Source of the DNA: Verrucomicrobiaceae bacterium
GTDB taxonomy: Bacteria > Verrucomicrobiota > Verrucomicrobiia > Chthoniobacterales > JAATET01
Direction: 5' to 3'
NCBI GenBank assembly: GCA_027488755.1
Contig: JAIYAZ010000154.1
Location: forward strand, 1 to 47,793
Length of the DNA: 47,793 nucleotides
A program made the translations under genes and the position numbers. Numbering within the stretch: the stretch's first letter is position 1; the number at the start of each line of letters is the position of its first letter. Under the pieces are notes generated by a model that had not been told where the DNA came from, did no database searches, and saw nothing but the letters and a program-made list of their open reading frames with translations. Below are positions 16,770-25,111 of this stretch, piece after piece.

Positions 16770-17666
16770 CTAGTGCGCGTGCGGCTTCCAGCGCTCCAGC
16801 GACTGCTCGTGCAGGTGCCGCCGGCGCAGCACCCGGGCCAGCAACCCATACCGCGGACTGAACAGCAGCGCGGCCAGGAAAATCGCGCCCAGCACCAGCA
16901 CGATGCACGCGCCCGACGGCAGATTCAGCCAGTAGGACACGAGCAGCCCCAGGCACGAACCAATCGCGCCCAGCAGTCCCCCGCCCCAGAACAACGCCGC
17001 CACGGAATCCGCAAACAGATAAATCGTCGCCGCCGGCGCCACCAGCATGCCCAGCGCCAGCACCACGCCCACCGCCTGCAGCGAGGAAATCATCGACAGC
17101 ACCAGCGCCGCCACGAGCAGGTAATTCAGCGCGTTCACCCGCACCCCCTGGCTCGCCGCCACCGCCGGCTCAAACATCGTCAGGATCAACGGCCGCTCCA
17201 GCGCCACCAGCAGCGGCAGCACCACGAAGCTGATCCCGTAGATCACCCATAGATCCGAATCCGCCAGCCCGAGAATGTTCCCGAAAAGATAATGGTGCAG
17301 CTCCACGCGCACCGGCGACAGACTCAGCAGCACCAGCCCGAGGGAAAACGCGCACGCAAACAGCAGCCCCAGCGAGGTATCCTCCTTCACGCGGGAACAC
17401 CGCGCGATGAGCTGCGTGCCCAGCGCCACCAGCAACGCCGCCACCAGCGCGCCGAAAAACAACCCCGCCGGCGCCAGCCCGAACAACAGCACCGCCACCG
17501 CCAGTCCCGGCAACAGCGAATGCGCCACCGCATCGGCCATCAGCGCCAGCCGCCGCAGCACGATGAACGCGCTCAGGCAGCCATTCGTAAAGCCGATGAG
17601 CGCGCAGCCAAACAGCGCGCGCTGCATGAATTCATGGCGGAAGGGTTCGAGAAGCCAGTCGATCAT
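16770..17666 (-). CDS. znuB: Zinc ABC transporter permease (ZnuB/TroCD family)
   Basis: A 298-residue polytopic membrane protein of the ABC-3 family with about eight to nine membrane helices. The N-terminal MQRALFGCALIGFTNGCLSAF and SVLRRLALMADAVAHSLLPG-like segment (here FIVLRRLALMADAVAHSLLP, contacting the ATPase) are typical of metal permeases ZnuB, MntB and TroC. The C-terminus PSGACIVLVLGAIFLAALLFSPRYGL is also characteristic. The gene overlaps znuC by 4 bases and is the last gene of the zinc operon. Zinc rather than manganese specificity is inferred from the His-rich binding protein and the Zur-like regulator next to it. Confidence 0.92.
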   Translation of the reverse strand: MIDWLLEPFRHEFMQRALFGCALIGFTNGCLSAFIVLRRLALMADAVAHSLLPGLAVAVLLFGLAPAGLFFGALVAALLVALGTQLIARCSRVKEDTSLGLLFACAFSLGLVLLSLSPVRVELHHYLFGNILGLADSDLWVIYGISFVVLPLLVALERPLILTMFEPAVAASQGVRVNALNYLLVAALVLSMISSLQAVGVVLALGMLVAPAATIYLFADSVAALFWGGGLLGAIGSCLGLLVSYWLNLPSGACIVLVLGAIFLAALLFSPRYGLLARVLRRRHLHEQSLERWKPHAH

Positions 17667-18391
17667 TTTCCGGTAAACGCCTGCGTGCCAAAAGTGCGGT
17701 CGATGTTCGCCGCCGTGAAAACCTGCGCCGTCTCGCCGAAGGCCACCAGCTCGCCGTTGAGAAAGATCACCTCATCAAACAGGTCCGGCACCGTCTTGAG
17801 ATCGTGGTGCGAAGCGATCACCAGATGCCCCGCCGCCGCCAGCCGCCGCAGCGTCGCGCCGAGCATATCCTGCGCGGGCTTGTCCAGGCCGGTGAACGGC
17901 TCGTCGAGCAGCATCACGTGGGCCTCCTGAGCCAGCGCCCGCGCGAGAAAGGCCCGTTGCTGCTGCCCGCCCGAAAGCGCGCTGATCTGCCGGTCCGCCA
18001 GCTCCGTGAGCTCCATCAACGCCAGCGCCCGCTCTACCGCCTCTGCATCACCCGCGGCGTATTGCCGCCACCACCCGAGCCGCGCGTAGCGGCCCATCTC
18101 CGCCAGCCCGCGCACGGTCACGGGAAAATCCCAATCGACCGCCTCGCGCTGCGGCAGATACGCGATGTCGCGAATCGCCCGCCGCGCCCCGTGACCACCG
18201 AGCTCGATCGTGCCCGTCTCCGGTTTCACCAGGCCGACCAGCGCCTTGAAGAGCGACGTCTTGCCCGCGCCGTTCGGACCCAGCAGCGCAATCGTCCGCC
18301 CGCACCGCAGCTCCAGCGAGAGGTGATGCACCGCCGGCACGCGGTGGTAGGAAACCGTGAGGTCGGAAATGCGCAGGCGATGGGAGGACAT
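17663..18391 (-). CDS. znuC: Zinc ABC transporter ATP-binding protein
   Basis: A 242-residue ABC ATPase from the ATG at 18391; the frame runs further upstream but that part is antisense to the next gene. Motifs: Walker A GPNGAGKTS (38-46), Q-loop AYLPQREAVDWDFPV (78-91) with the DWDFP sequence typical of manganese/zinc importers, signature LSGGQQQR (139-146), Walker B VMLLDEP (159-165) and the switch His in VIASHHDL. It energises uptake through ZnuB. It starts 8 bases after the stop of the unknown operon gene and overlaps znuB by 4 bases. Confidence 0.92.
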   Translation of the reverse strand: MSSHRLRISDLTVSYHRVPAVHHLSLELRCGRTIALLGPNGAGKTSLFKALVGLVKPETGTIELGGHGARRAIRDIAYLPQREAVDWDFPVTVRGLAEMGRYARLGWWRQYAAGDAEAVERALALMELTELADRQISALSGGQQQRAFLARALAQEAHVMLLDEPFTGLDKPAQDMLGATLRRLAAAGHLVIASHHDLKTVPDLFDEVIFLNGELVAFGETAQVFTAANIDRTFGTQAFTGK

Positions 18392-18398
18392 GGCGCGG

Positions 18399-18815
18399 CT
18401 AGCGGTAGGTAAAGGTTTCCTCGACGGCTCCATCGCCCCACGCCGTGCGCGTCTGCGGTTCGTCGCCCTCGGGCGTGGCCTCCAGCTTGAGAGCCCCCGT
18501 GACGCCGCCGGGCCACGTCGCCGAGACCCCGAGATCCACGCCCTCGGCCGGCCACGGCAGATCGAGCGTAGTCTCCACCGGTTGCCCGGCGGCCTCGCCC
18601 TTCCAAATCTCACGCCCCAGGTGAGTTACCGAAAACGTCACCGGCCGCGCGGTGGCCACCAGCGTCAGCTGCACGCTCCGCGTTTCGGCGGCCGCGCGCG
18701 CGGGCGCGGGAGCCACCGCTTCCGGCGCGCGCGTGAGACTCCGCAGCGGCACCAGCAGCAGCAGCAGCAGCGCGACCACCACGAGGGCCGCACGAATCAG
18801 GGGCGAACCACGCAC
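18399..18815 (-). CDS. Unknown membrane-anchored protein inside the zinc uptake operon
   Basis: A 138-residue protein with one N-terminal membrane helix (about residues 7-24, very Leu/Val-rich), an Ala/Pro linker and a C-terminal domain of about 95 residues that reads as alternating beta strands (SVQLTLVATARPVTFSVTH and ETTLDLPWPAEGVDLGVSA). No Cys and only one His, so it is unlikely to be a metal chaperone of the usual kind. It lies 3 bases after znuA and 7 bases before znuC, so it must be cotranscribed and zinc-regulated with them. I do not recognise the family. It could be a periplasmic partner of ZnuA or of the permease. Confidence 0.65.
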   Translation of the reverse strand: MRGSPLIRAALVVVALLLLLLVPLRSLTRAPEAVAPAPARAAAETRSVQLTLVATARPVTFSVTHLGREIWKGEAAGQPVETTLDLPWPAEGVDLGVSATWPGGVTGALKLEATPEGDEPQTRTAWGDGAVEETFTYR

Positions 18816-18818
18816 CGG

Positions 18819-19730
18819 CTACCGCAGAGCCTCCACGATGGTCGTGACGTTGTGCCGTTGCATCTGCTCGTAGGTCGGCTCCGCCGCTCCCGGTCCATCG
18901 GCGTAGAGCATGCCGCCCACCCGGGTCCCCGTTTCGCGCGTGATTTCCGTCGTCACCTTGGGATTCAAGGTATCCTCGAAAAACACCGCCTTCACGCCTT
19001 CTTTGCGGATCAACGCCATCAACTCCTGCACGCGCCCCGCCGAGGCCTCCTGCTCCGTGCTCAGCCCCTCAATCGCTTCGATCTGAAAGCCGTAATCCCG
19101 CGCAAAATACTGAAACGCATCATGCGACGTCACCAGCCGGCGCTGATCCCGCGGCAGCAGCGCGACCTGCTGGCGGATCCACTTGTCCAGCACGGCGAGG
19201 CGCGCCAGGTAACCGGCGGCATTCTTCGCAAACTGCGCCTTGTCCTCCGGCGCGAGGGCCGTCAACGCGTCGCGCACCACCACGACCGCCCGTCGCATCT
19301 GTGCCACGCTGTGCCACCAATGCGGATCGACCGCCGACTCGCCCTCCGCATGGCCGTGGCCGTGCGCATGCCCGTGGTCATGCCCGCCCTCGGGCGCATC
19401 CAGCGAAGGCAAACGGTCACCCACGGACAGAATTACGCTGCCCGCCGGCGCCACCCGCGCCACCTTGTCCACGTAAGGCTCAAGGTGTTTCCCCGAGATC
19501 AAAACCAACCGCGCTCCCGCCAGGGTCTTCAGATCCACCGGCGTTGGCTGGTAGCCGTGGGGATCCACCCCTGGCTTCACGAGCCCAACCACGTCCACCG
19601 CGTCACCGCCCACCTCCCGCGCCACCTCGCTCAGCAGCGCGGAGAAGGACACCACCCGAATCGGCTCCGCGGCAAACAGCGTCGCCCCGCCCAGCAGCAC
19701 CGCAACCAGTCCCGGAAAAAATCTTCGCAT
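18819..19730 (-). CDS. znuA: Zinc ABC transporter substrate-binding protein
   Basis: A 303-residue periplasmic cluster A-I binding protein. A signal peptide (MRRFFPGLVAVLLGGATLFA) lacks a lipobox Cys, so the mature protein is soluble. Metal ligands are visible: His58 in KPGVDPHGY, His137/His140 in DPHWWH, a third His in TSHDAFQYF and Asp in FFEDTLNPK. A His-rich loop GGHDHGHAHGHGHAEG (about 116-131), found in zinc-specific members, lies before the second ligand. A good Shine-Dalgarno AGGA sits at 19738-19741, seven bases ahead of the ATG, unusually clear for this window. First gene of the operon with the unknown gene, znuC and znuB. Confidence 0.93.
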   Translation of the reverse strand: MRRFFPGLVAVLLGGATLFAAEPIRVVSFSALLSEVAREVGGDAVDVVGLVKPGVDPHGYQPTPVDLKTLAGARLVLISGKHLEPYVDKVARVAPAGSVILSVGDRLPSLDAPEGGHDHGHAHGHGHAEGESAVDPHWWHSVAQMRRAVVVVRDALTALAPEDKAQFAKNAAGYLARLAVLDKWIRQQVALLPRDQRRLVTSHDAFQYFARDYGFQIEAIEGLSTEQEASAGRVQELMALIRKEGVKAVFFEDTLNPKVTTEITRETGTRVGGMLYADGPGAAEPTYEQMQRHNVTTIVEALR

Positions 19731-19750
19731 GCGCTATTCCTACCATGAAA

Positions 19751-19766
19751 ACTTGCAACCGCAAGT
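19751..19766. promoter_or_regulatory. Candidate Zur operator
   Basis: A perfect inverted repeat, ACTTGC-4-GCAAGT, lies in the 100-base divergent region, 21 bases upstream of the znuA ATG and 65 bases upstream of the zur start. Fur-family dimers bind such palindromes over promoters, so this is the best candidate site for zinc-dependent repression of znuA and possible autoregulation. It does not closely match Zur boxes known to me from proteobacteria or firmicutes, so the assignment rests on symmetry and position. A less perfect palindrome with GCCAAC and GGTTTGC arms at 19783-19800 might be a second site. Confidence 0.45.
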
Positions 19767-19830
19767 GTCTCTTACTTCTTTTGCCAACTCGGCGGTTTGC
19801 GCGGCGCGGGTCGGCTGCTAGCGTGGCTCC

Positions 19831-20307
19831 GTGAGCAAGGCGCCGACATTGGAAGAGCAGGTGGAGTGGGCCCTGGAGGTCTGCCGCGGCAAGGGCATGC
19901 GCCGCACGCATGCCCTGCGCCAGATCCTTCGCGTGCTTTTCAAACTCGGCCGCCCCGTCGGCTGGGCCAGCCTCGCGCGCGAACCCGAGCTGGCCGACTC
20001 CTGCGACCCCTCGTCCATCTTCCGCATCCTCGTCAAACTCGAGGAGATCGGCCTCGTCCGCCGCGTCGGCTCCCCCGAACGCTCCTACTACTTCATGCTC
20101 AACCTCCCCGGCGAGCACCACGAACACATCATCTGCCGGGAGTGCGGCAAAATCGAAAACGTCGACATCGACTGCCCCGTCGGCAAGCTCGAGCAGAAGG
20201 TCGGCCGCCAGACCGGCTACGGCCAGGTCTACCACGAGCTTGAGTTCTTCGGCATCTGCCCCGACTGCCAGCTCCCGCCCGCCCGTCCCCGCGCCAAGGC
20301 CCGCTGA
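19831..20307 (+). CDS. zur: Fur-family regulator, probably the zinc uptake regulator Zur
   Basis: A 158-residue Fur-family protein starting at GTG 19831. The N-terminal winged helix (about 10-90) includes RGKGMRRTHALRQILRVL and the recognition-helix region SCDPSSIFRILVKLEEIGLV. The C-terminal dimerisation domain has HHEH (96-99) followed by CRECG (Cys102, Cys105) and CPDC (Cys143, Cys146), the structural zinc site of Fur/Zur. Divergent position next to a His-rich ZnuA and zinc permease genes indicates Zur rather than Fur, PerR or Mur. With zinc bound it would repress the znu operon. A palindrome suited for binding lies in the shared upstream region. Confidence 0.88.
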   Translation: MSKAPTLEEQVEWALEVCRGKGMRRTHALRQILRVLFKLGRPVGWASLAREPELADSCDPSSIFRILVKLEEIGLVRRVGSPERSYYFMLNLPGEHHEHIICRECGKIENVDIDCPVGKLEQKVGRQTGYGQVYHELEFFGICPDCQLPPARPRAKAR

Positions 20308-20369
20308 GCCTCCGCCCCGCGGCGGCGCTTTGGTTCGACAGCGCAAGGGCCATCCCCGATAGTCGCCCC

Positions 20370-20915
20370 ATGCTGCGCGCGTTCCTGCTCCTCCTCGGGC
20401 TGACGACCCTCCCCGTCCTCGCCCAAAAGCCCCGCATCGAGGCGGCCCCGGCCGAAAATCCCACCGCCACCCCCACCGCTCCGCGCAAGCTCCCCAGCAC
20501 CCTCCCCACGCCCACGCCCGCCGCGCCGGCCATCGCCAAAAACACCCCGAACCGCACCCCCGACGAAATCGCCGCCGGCTTCTTCGACGCCCTCAAAGCC
20601 GACCGCGTGGACGCCGCCTACGACACGCTCGCCAACGAATTCGCCCTCGCCGACCGCGGCGACCAGGAAAAATCCATCCGCGAACAAACCCAGAAGGCCC
20701 TCGACGCCTACGGGCCCGCCCTCGGCTACGAACTCGTCCGCGAGGAAAAACTCGGCGCGAACCTCCTCCGCCGCACCTACCTCCTCACCGGCGCCGAGCT
20801 CCCCCTCCGCTGGCGCTTCTACTTCTACAAACCCGCCGACCGCTGGAAACTCATCGATCTTCGCATCGACGACGCGATTGCCGAGTGGTTCGACGACGCC
20901 GGCCGCAAGCCATGA
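20370..20915 (+). CDS. Small secreted protein of unknown function
   Basis: A 181-residue protein with a signal peptide (MLRAFLLLLGLTTLPVLA-Q), a Pro/Thr/Ala-rich linker (about 25-65) and a C-terminal domain of about 115 residues starting TPDEIAAGFFDALKADRVDAA and containing RRTYLLTGAELPLRWRFYFY. The helix-then-sheet pattern resembles NTF2-like or DUF3887/DUF4019-type stress domains, but this is pattern recognition only. Its stop overlaps the UbiA-family gene by ATGA, making it the first gene of the unit that runs to the TolC-like gene. Function unknown. Confidence 0.6.
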   Translation: MLRAFLLLLGLTTLPVLAQKPRIEAAPAENPTATPTAPRKLPSTLPTPTPAAPAIAKNTPNRTPDEIAAGFFDALKADRVDAAYDTLANEFALADRGDQEKSIREQTQKALDAYGPALGYELVREEKLGANLLRRTYLLTGAELPLRWRFYFYKPADRWKLIDLRIDDAIAEWFDDAGRKP

Positions 20916-21760
20916 CCGCCCTCGCGCCCACCGCGCGTTTCCTCCAGTTCATCCGCTTCTCGCACACCGTCTTCGCGATGCCCTTCGCCCTCGGCGCGAT
21001 GGTCGTCGCCGCCAACGGCCTGCCCCCGCTCCCCCTCATCGTCCTCATCGTGGTCGCCATGGTCTTCGCCCGCACCGCGGCCATGACCTTCAACCGCCTC
21101 ACCGACTGGGAGCTCGACCAGCGCAACCCCCGCACCTCCGGCCGCCACCGCCTCCTCTCGCGCGGCGCCGCCATCGCGACCTGCGCCGTTTCCAGCGCGC
21201 TCTTCATCGCCACCACCTGGTTCATCAACCCCCTCTGCTTCGCCCTCTCGCCCGTCGCGCTCGGCATCGTGTTTTTCTACTCCTTCACGAAACGCTTCAC
21301 CCACGCCGCGCAGTTCTTCCTCGGTCTCGCCCTCGCTGTCGCCCCCGTCGGCGCCTGGCTCGCCGTCACCGGCAGCTTCGCCGCCCCGCCGCTCATCCTC
21401 GCCGCCGCCGTCTTCTTCTGGCTCGCGGGCTTCGACACCATCTACGCCACTCAGGACTACGAAATCGACCGCCGCGAAGGTTTGAAGTCCATGGTCGTCT
21501 GGCTCGGCATCCCCGCCGCCCTCCGCGCCGCGCAGCTCTTCCACGCCCTCACCTGGCTCCTCCTCGCCGCCTTCGGCTGGAGCGCCGGCCTCGGCCCGGC
21601 CTACTTCGTCGCCCTCGCGCTCATCCTCGGCCTCCTCGTCTACGAGCACCGCGTCGCCCGCACGCTCGACGTCGCCGCGATCAACGCCGCCTTCTTCCAA
21701 TCCAACGCCTGGATCGGCGTCGTCTTCGTCGCCGGCACCTTCCTCGATCGCCTTGCCTGA
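20912..21760 (+). CDS. UbiA-family 4-hydroxybenzoate polyprenyltransferase (UbiA/MqnP-like)
   Basis: A 282-residue polytopic membrane prenyltransferase. The first Asp-rich motif reads NRLTDWELDQRNPRTSGR and the second DTIYATQDYEIDRREG, the pair that binds Mg2+-prenyl diphosphate. It attaches a polyprenyl chain to an aromatic acid. The first motif, with FNRxxDxxxDxxNPRT, resembles the MqnP enzymes of the futalosine menaquinone pathway, so a role in menaquinone synthesis is likely for this lineage, but ubiquinone UbiA cannot be excluded from sequence alone. ATG 20912 was chosen over an upstream start at 20885 because it overlaps the previous stop as ATGA. Its end overlaps the YdbH-like gene by 8 bases. 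Confidence 0.88.
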   Translation: MTALAPTARFLQFIRFSHTVFAMPFALGAMVVAANGLPPLPLIVLIVVAMVFARTAAMTFNRLTDWELDQRNPRTSGRHRLLSRGAAIATCAVSSALFIATTWFINPLCFALSPVALGIVFFYSFTKRFTHAAQFFLGLALAVAPVGAWLAVTGSFAAPPLILAAAVFFWLAGFDTIYATQDYEIDRREGLKSMVVWLGIPAALRAAQLFHALTWLLLAAFGWSAGLGPAYFVALALILGLLVYEHRVARTLDVAAINAAFFQSNAWIGVVFVAGTFLDRLA

Positions 21761-24572
21761 CGCCCCGCAAACGCGCCCCCGCCGCTGGTTCCGCCGCCTC
21801 CTCCTCGCGGCCGGAACCGCCGCCGCGCTCTTCGCCGTCGCCGGCTGGTTCGCCGCGCATCACCTCGAAGCCCTCACCCGCTTCGCGCTCCAGCAGGTCC
21901 TCCCCGGCATCAGCGTCGAAATGGGCTCGCTCCGCGCCGCCTCCCTCTCGCGCATCGAGGTCCGCCAGCTCACCCTCCGCTCGCGCAAAACCCACGCCAC
22001 CCTGCTCACCCTCGCCGGCGGCAGCATCAACTTCCGCCTCGGCGACCTCTGGCGCGCCCGCATCGAGGAGGTCCGGCTCGACACTGCCAACCTGATCATC
22101 TCCCCCGAGCTCAGCGACGCCCTCGGTCTCGCCGCCACGCAATCCGACGCCGAGACCGCCCGGAGCGGCGGCGGCTTCCTCCCGTGGTCCATCGGCCGGC
22201 TCATCCTCGACGGCGGCCACCTCCGCATCACCCGCTTCGGAAAACAATCCCCCACCCTCGACCTCGACATCACCGCCCACCTTGAGGAAGTCGGCTTCAC
22301 CGGCGAAGCCGCGCACCGCGAGCACGCGATCGCCCTCACGAACCTCCACGCCACCGACACCGCCGGCGCGACCATCTTCCGCACCGGCTCCGTCGACCTC
22401 CGCTTCACCCCCGAGGAACTCTTCGCCGGCCGCCATCTCCGCCGCGCCCACATCGCGCCCGGCGAGGCCACCCTCGGCCCGACGATTCTCAACCTCTTCC
22501 AGCCCCGCCCCGCGAAACCCGCCACCGCCACCAGCCCGGCCAAACCCGCCCGCCCCGGCTGGACCATCGGCCGCCTCAACCTCGACGACCTCGCCCTCAC
22601 CGTGCCTGACGCCCCCGGTCCCATCGGCCGCGTCTCGCTCCAGGTCCGGGCCGACCTCCAAAACCTCGGCGGCACCGCCGGCTCCGACGAACAAACCCTC
22701 CGCCTCGAAAAGCTCCAGGTCGCCGCCGACGCCGACCCCACGCAACCCCTGCTCACCGCCGACGCCGCCACTCTTCATTTCACCACCGACGGCCTCGCCG
22801 CCCGCCGTCTCGGCCGCCTCGAAATCGAAAGCCCCGCCGTCACCCTCACGCTCCCCCGCCCCGCCGCGGCGGCCCCCTCCGCTCCCGCCACATCCTCCCC
22901 CGCCACGCCCGCCGCCTCCCTGCCCGACTGGCGCCTCGACCGCCTCACCACCCGCTACGGCACCCTTCGCGTGACCGGCCTCGGCGACGGCACGCTGAGC
23001 GTCTCGACCAAATTTGCCTTCGACCTCCCCGACGTCGCCCTCACCGGCAAAGCCGCAGACCAGCCGCAGGAACTCTCGTTCTGGGACACCCGCGCCGAAC
23101 CCGCAAACGCCGCCGCCTTCCTCACCCTTAACGTCGGCACAATAACGTTCCGCCCCGCCGACCTCCTCCTCCGCCAGAAAATCGAAACCGTCCGCGTCAA
23201 AGGCGGCCGCCTCGCCGTCGGCTCCGCCCTCCAAAAACTCCTCCCCGCCGACTCTCCCGCGCCCTCCGCCAAGTCCAGCCCGTCCCCCACCCCGCCGGCC
23301 GGCGGCTGGACCATCGGCACGCTGGAAATCGCCGGCGTCCGCACCCGCCTCGAGGACAAACGACCCGGCCTCACCGAACTCCGCTTCACCGTCGGCACCA
23401 CCCTTCGCAACGTCCGCACCGGCAACCTCGCCGACGAACTCCTCGAGGAGGAACAAACCGTCGAACTCTCCAACATCGACCTCCGCTCCCCCCTCAACCC
23501 CGCCGCCAAAATCCTCTCCCTCCGCAGCGTCTTCGTCCGCTTCAGCCTCCGCGACCTCGCCCGCAAACACCTCCGCGAAATCGTCCTGCTCCGCCCCAGC
23601 ATCTACCTCAGCCAGGACCTCTTCGTTTACATGGAACGCGCCACCGCCGGCGACCCCGCCGCCACGGGCGGCACCGCGGCGACCCCCACGGCCCCCGCCG
23701 GCAAAGGCTGGTCCGTCCAGCACCTCGACGTGAAATTCGGCCGCCTCGTCATCGGCAGCGGCGGCGGCAACGACGTCGGCCTACCCCTGGAGTTCGAGAC
23801 CACCGCCGACAACCTCGCCCTCGACAACCTCGCCACCCTCCAGCTCAAGGCCGCCCTCCGCATCCCGCGCCAAAGCTACGAATTCCCCGACTACCAACTC
23901 GAGGTCACCGACGTCGAAGGCGACCTCCGCTTCGCCTACCCGCCGGAAAAGGGCGAAAAAAACCTCGTGCAAAAGCTCGATATCCAGGCCGTCCGCTGGC
24001 GCCAATACCGCGCCCGCGACGCCTGGCTTGCCGTCACCTTCGACGCCCGCGGCATCAACGGCGAATTCGGCGGCGCCGCCTACCGCGGCTACGTCAACGG
24101 CGGCTTCAGCTTCTTCTTCCAGGACAGCTCCCCCTGGATCGGCTGGGTGGCCGGCACCGACGTCGACACCGAGGCCCTCACCGCCGTCATCTCCCCGCAA
24201 AACTTCAGCCTCACCGGCCCCGCCGACTTCGAGATCCAGCTCGACGCCTTCCGCAAACGCATCGCCCGCATGCGCGGCGTCTTCCAGCTGAAGGAATCCG
24301 GCCGCCTCCGCATCGGCAAACTCGACGACCTCCTCACCAACATCCCCCCCGGCTGGAACCTCCTCAAACAAAGCAGCACCCGCATCGCCCTCGAAACCCT
24401 CCGCGACTTCCCCTACACCAAGGCCGCCGGCGACTTCTGGTTCGTCGAATCCCAGGGCCTCCTCAATCTCGACTTGAGCGGACCCACCGGTTCGCGAACA
24501 TTCGAGGTCGCCCTCCACGACGGCGCGGACGCACCCAACCTATGGCAACAAGGCAAGCTCGGCATCAAATGA
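21753..24572 (+). CDS. YdbH-like AsmA-family intermembrane lipid transport protein
   Basis: A 939-residue protein with one N-terminal membrane helix (about 13-35) and a very long periplasmic beta-rich region that repeats phrases such as GWTIGRLNLDDLALTVPD, GGWTIGTLEIAGVRTRL and GKGWSVQHLDVKFGRLVIG, as in AsmA-like bridges built from a groove of beta strands. The C-terminal part is closest to the YdbH (DctA-YdbH) type: AAYRGYVNGGFSFFF and IQLDAFRKRIARMRGVFQL and KLDDLLTNIPPG. E. coli YdbH has 879 residues. It likely carries phospholipid between the membranes. It starts at TTG 21753 within the UbiA gene and is followed with ATGA overlap by a YnbE/YdbL-like gene, exactly the E. coli ydbH-ynbE-ydbL order. 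Confidence 0.82.
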   Translation: MPDAPQTRPRRWFRRLLLAAGTAAALFAVAGWFAAHHLEALTRFALQQVLPGISVEMGSLRAASLSRIEVRQLTLRSRKTHATLLTLAGGSINFRLGDLWRARIEEVRLDTANLIISPELSDALGLAATQSDAETARSGGGFLPWSIGRLILDGGHLRITRFGKQSPTLDLDITAHLEEVGFTGEAAHREHAIALTNLHATDTAGATIFRTGSVDLRFTPEELFAGRHLRRAHIAPGEATLGPTILNLFQPRPAKPATATSPAKPARPGWTIGRLNLDDLALTVPDAPGPIGRVSLQVRADLQNLGGTAGSDEQTLRLEKLQVAADADPTQPLLTADAATLHFTTDGLAARRLGRLEIESPAVTLTLPRPAAAAPSAPATSSPATPAASLPDWRLDRLTTRYGTLRVTGLGDGTLSVSTKFAFDLPDVALTGKAADQPQELSFWDTRAEPANAAAFLTLNVGTITFRPADLLLRQKIETVRVKGGRLAVGSALQKLLPADSPAPSAKSSPSPTPPAGGWTIGTLEIAGVRTRLEDKRPGLTELRFTVGTTLRNVRTGNLADELLEEEQTVELSNIDLRSPLNPAAKILSLRSVFVRFSLRDLARKHLREIVLLRPSIYLSQDLFVYMERATAGDPAATGGTAATPTAPAGKGWSVQHLDVKFGRLVIGSGGGNDVGLPLEFETTADNLALDNLATLQLKAALRIPRQSYEFPDYQLEVTDVEGDLRFAYPPEKGEKNLVQKLDIQAVRWRQYRARDAWLAVTFDARGINGEFGGAAYRGYVNGGFSFFFQDSSPWIGWVAGTDVDTEALTAVISPQNFSLTGPADFEIQLDAFRKRIARMRGVFQLKESGRLRIGKLDDLLTNIPPGWNLLKQSSTRIALETLRDFPYTKAAGDFWFVESQGLLNLDLSGPTGSRTFEVALHDGADAPNLWQQGKLGIK

Positions 24573-25111
24573 ACCCCCGCCCCCTCCTCGCCACCGCGAC
24601 CCTCCTCGTCCTCGCCGGCTGCGCCGCCCCCTCCATCAACCTCGCCACCAACGAGCCCATCAAGGTCGACATCGCCATGCGCCTCGACGTCTACCAGCAC
24701 GGCGGCGACCTCACCGGCCGGCCCAAGGGCAACGCCACCTCCACCGCGCCCACCACGCCGACCGCCCCGCCCAACAGCGCCACCGGCGACCCCGCCGAAC
24801 GCGCCAAAAACCGCCAGGCCGACATCCAGGTCTTCAAAAACTCCCGCCTCGTCGGCGAAGGCCGCGACGGCCTGCTCGTCATCCTCACCGAACCCGCCGG
24901 CGACTACGGCGACTACGTCCGCCGCACCGTCGCCGGCGAAAACCGCGACCGCATCGAGGCCATGAAAACCCTCGCCGACAAGCAAAAGCGCCCCCTCCCC
25001 GAGATCCAGAAGGAACAGGCCGCCCTCTGGGTCAACCGCTCCTTCAAGGGCGAATGGATCGAAGTTCGCACCCCCACCGGCACCTTCCAATGGCAGCAAA
25101 AGCAGGGCTAA
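24569..25111 (+). CDS. YnbE-YdbL fusion lipoprotein
   Basis: A 180-residue lipoprotein starting at ATG 24569 (ATGA overlap with the YdbH-like gene). The lipobox VLAGC puts the acylated Cys at 18. Residues 19-45 (SINLATNEPIKVDIAMRLDV) match the small outer-membrane lipoprotein YnbE, whose strand pairs with the end of YdbH. After a Thr/Pro/Ala linker (about 46-80), residues 83-175 match YdbL (DUF1318): KNSRLVGEGRDGLL, then a helix with MKTLADKQKRPLPEIQKEQA and the ending KGEWIEV. In E. coli these are two separate proteins, the second thought to control YnbE assembly. Here they form one chain. It overlaps the TolC-like gene by 22 bases. Homology was judged by eye from memory of the families. Confidence 0.78.
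   Translation: MNPRPLLATATLLVLAGCAAPSINLATNEPIKVDIAMRLDVYQHGGDLTGRPKGNATSTAPTTPTAPPNSATGDPAERAKNRQADIQVFKNSRLVGEGRDGLLVILTEPAGDYGDYVRRTVAGENRDRIEAMKTLADKQKRPLPEIQKEQAALWVNRSFKGEWIEVRTPTGTFQWQQKQG

Noticed and set aside
21681-23723. 680-residue minus-strand open frame inside the YdbH-like gene
   Set aside because: Low-complexity Gly/Ala/Glu translation typical of antisense frames in GC-rich DNA; the plus strand encodes a conserved protein.
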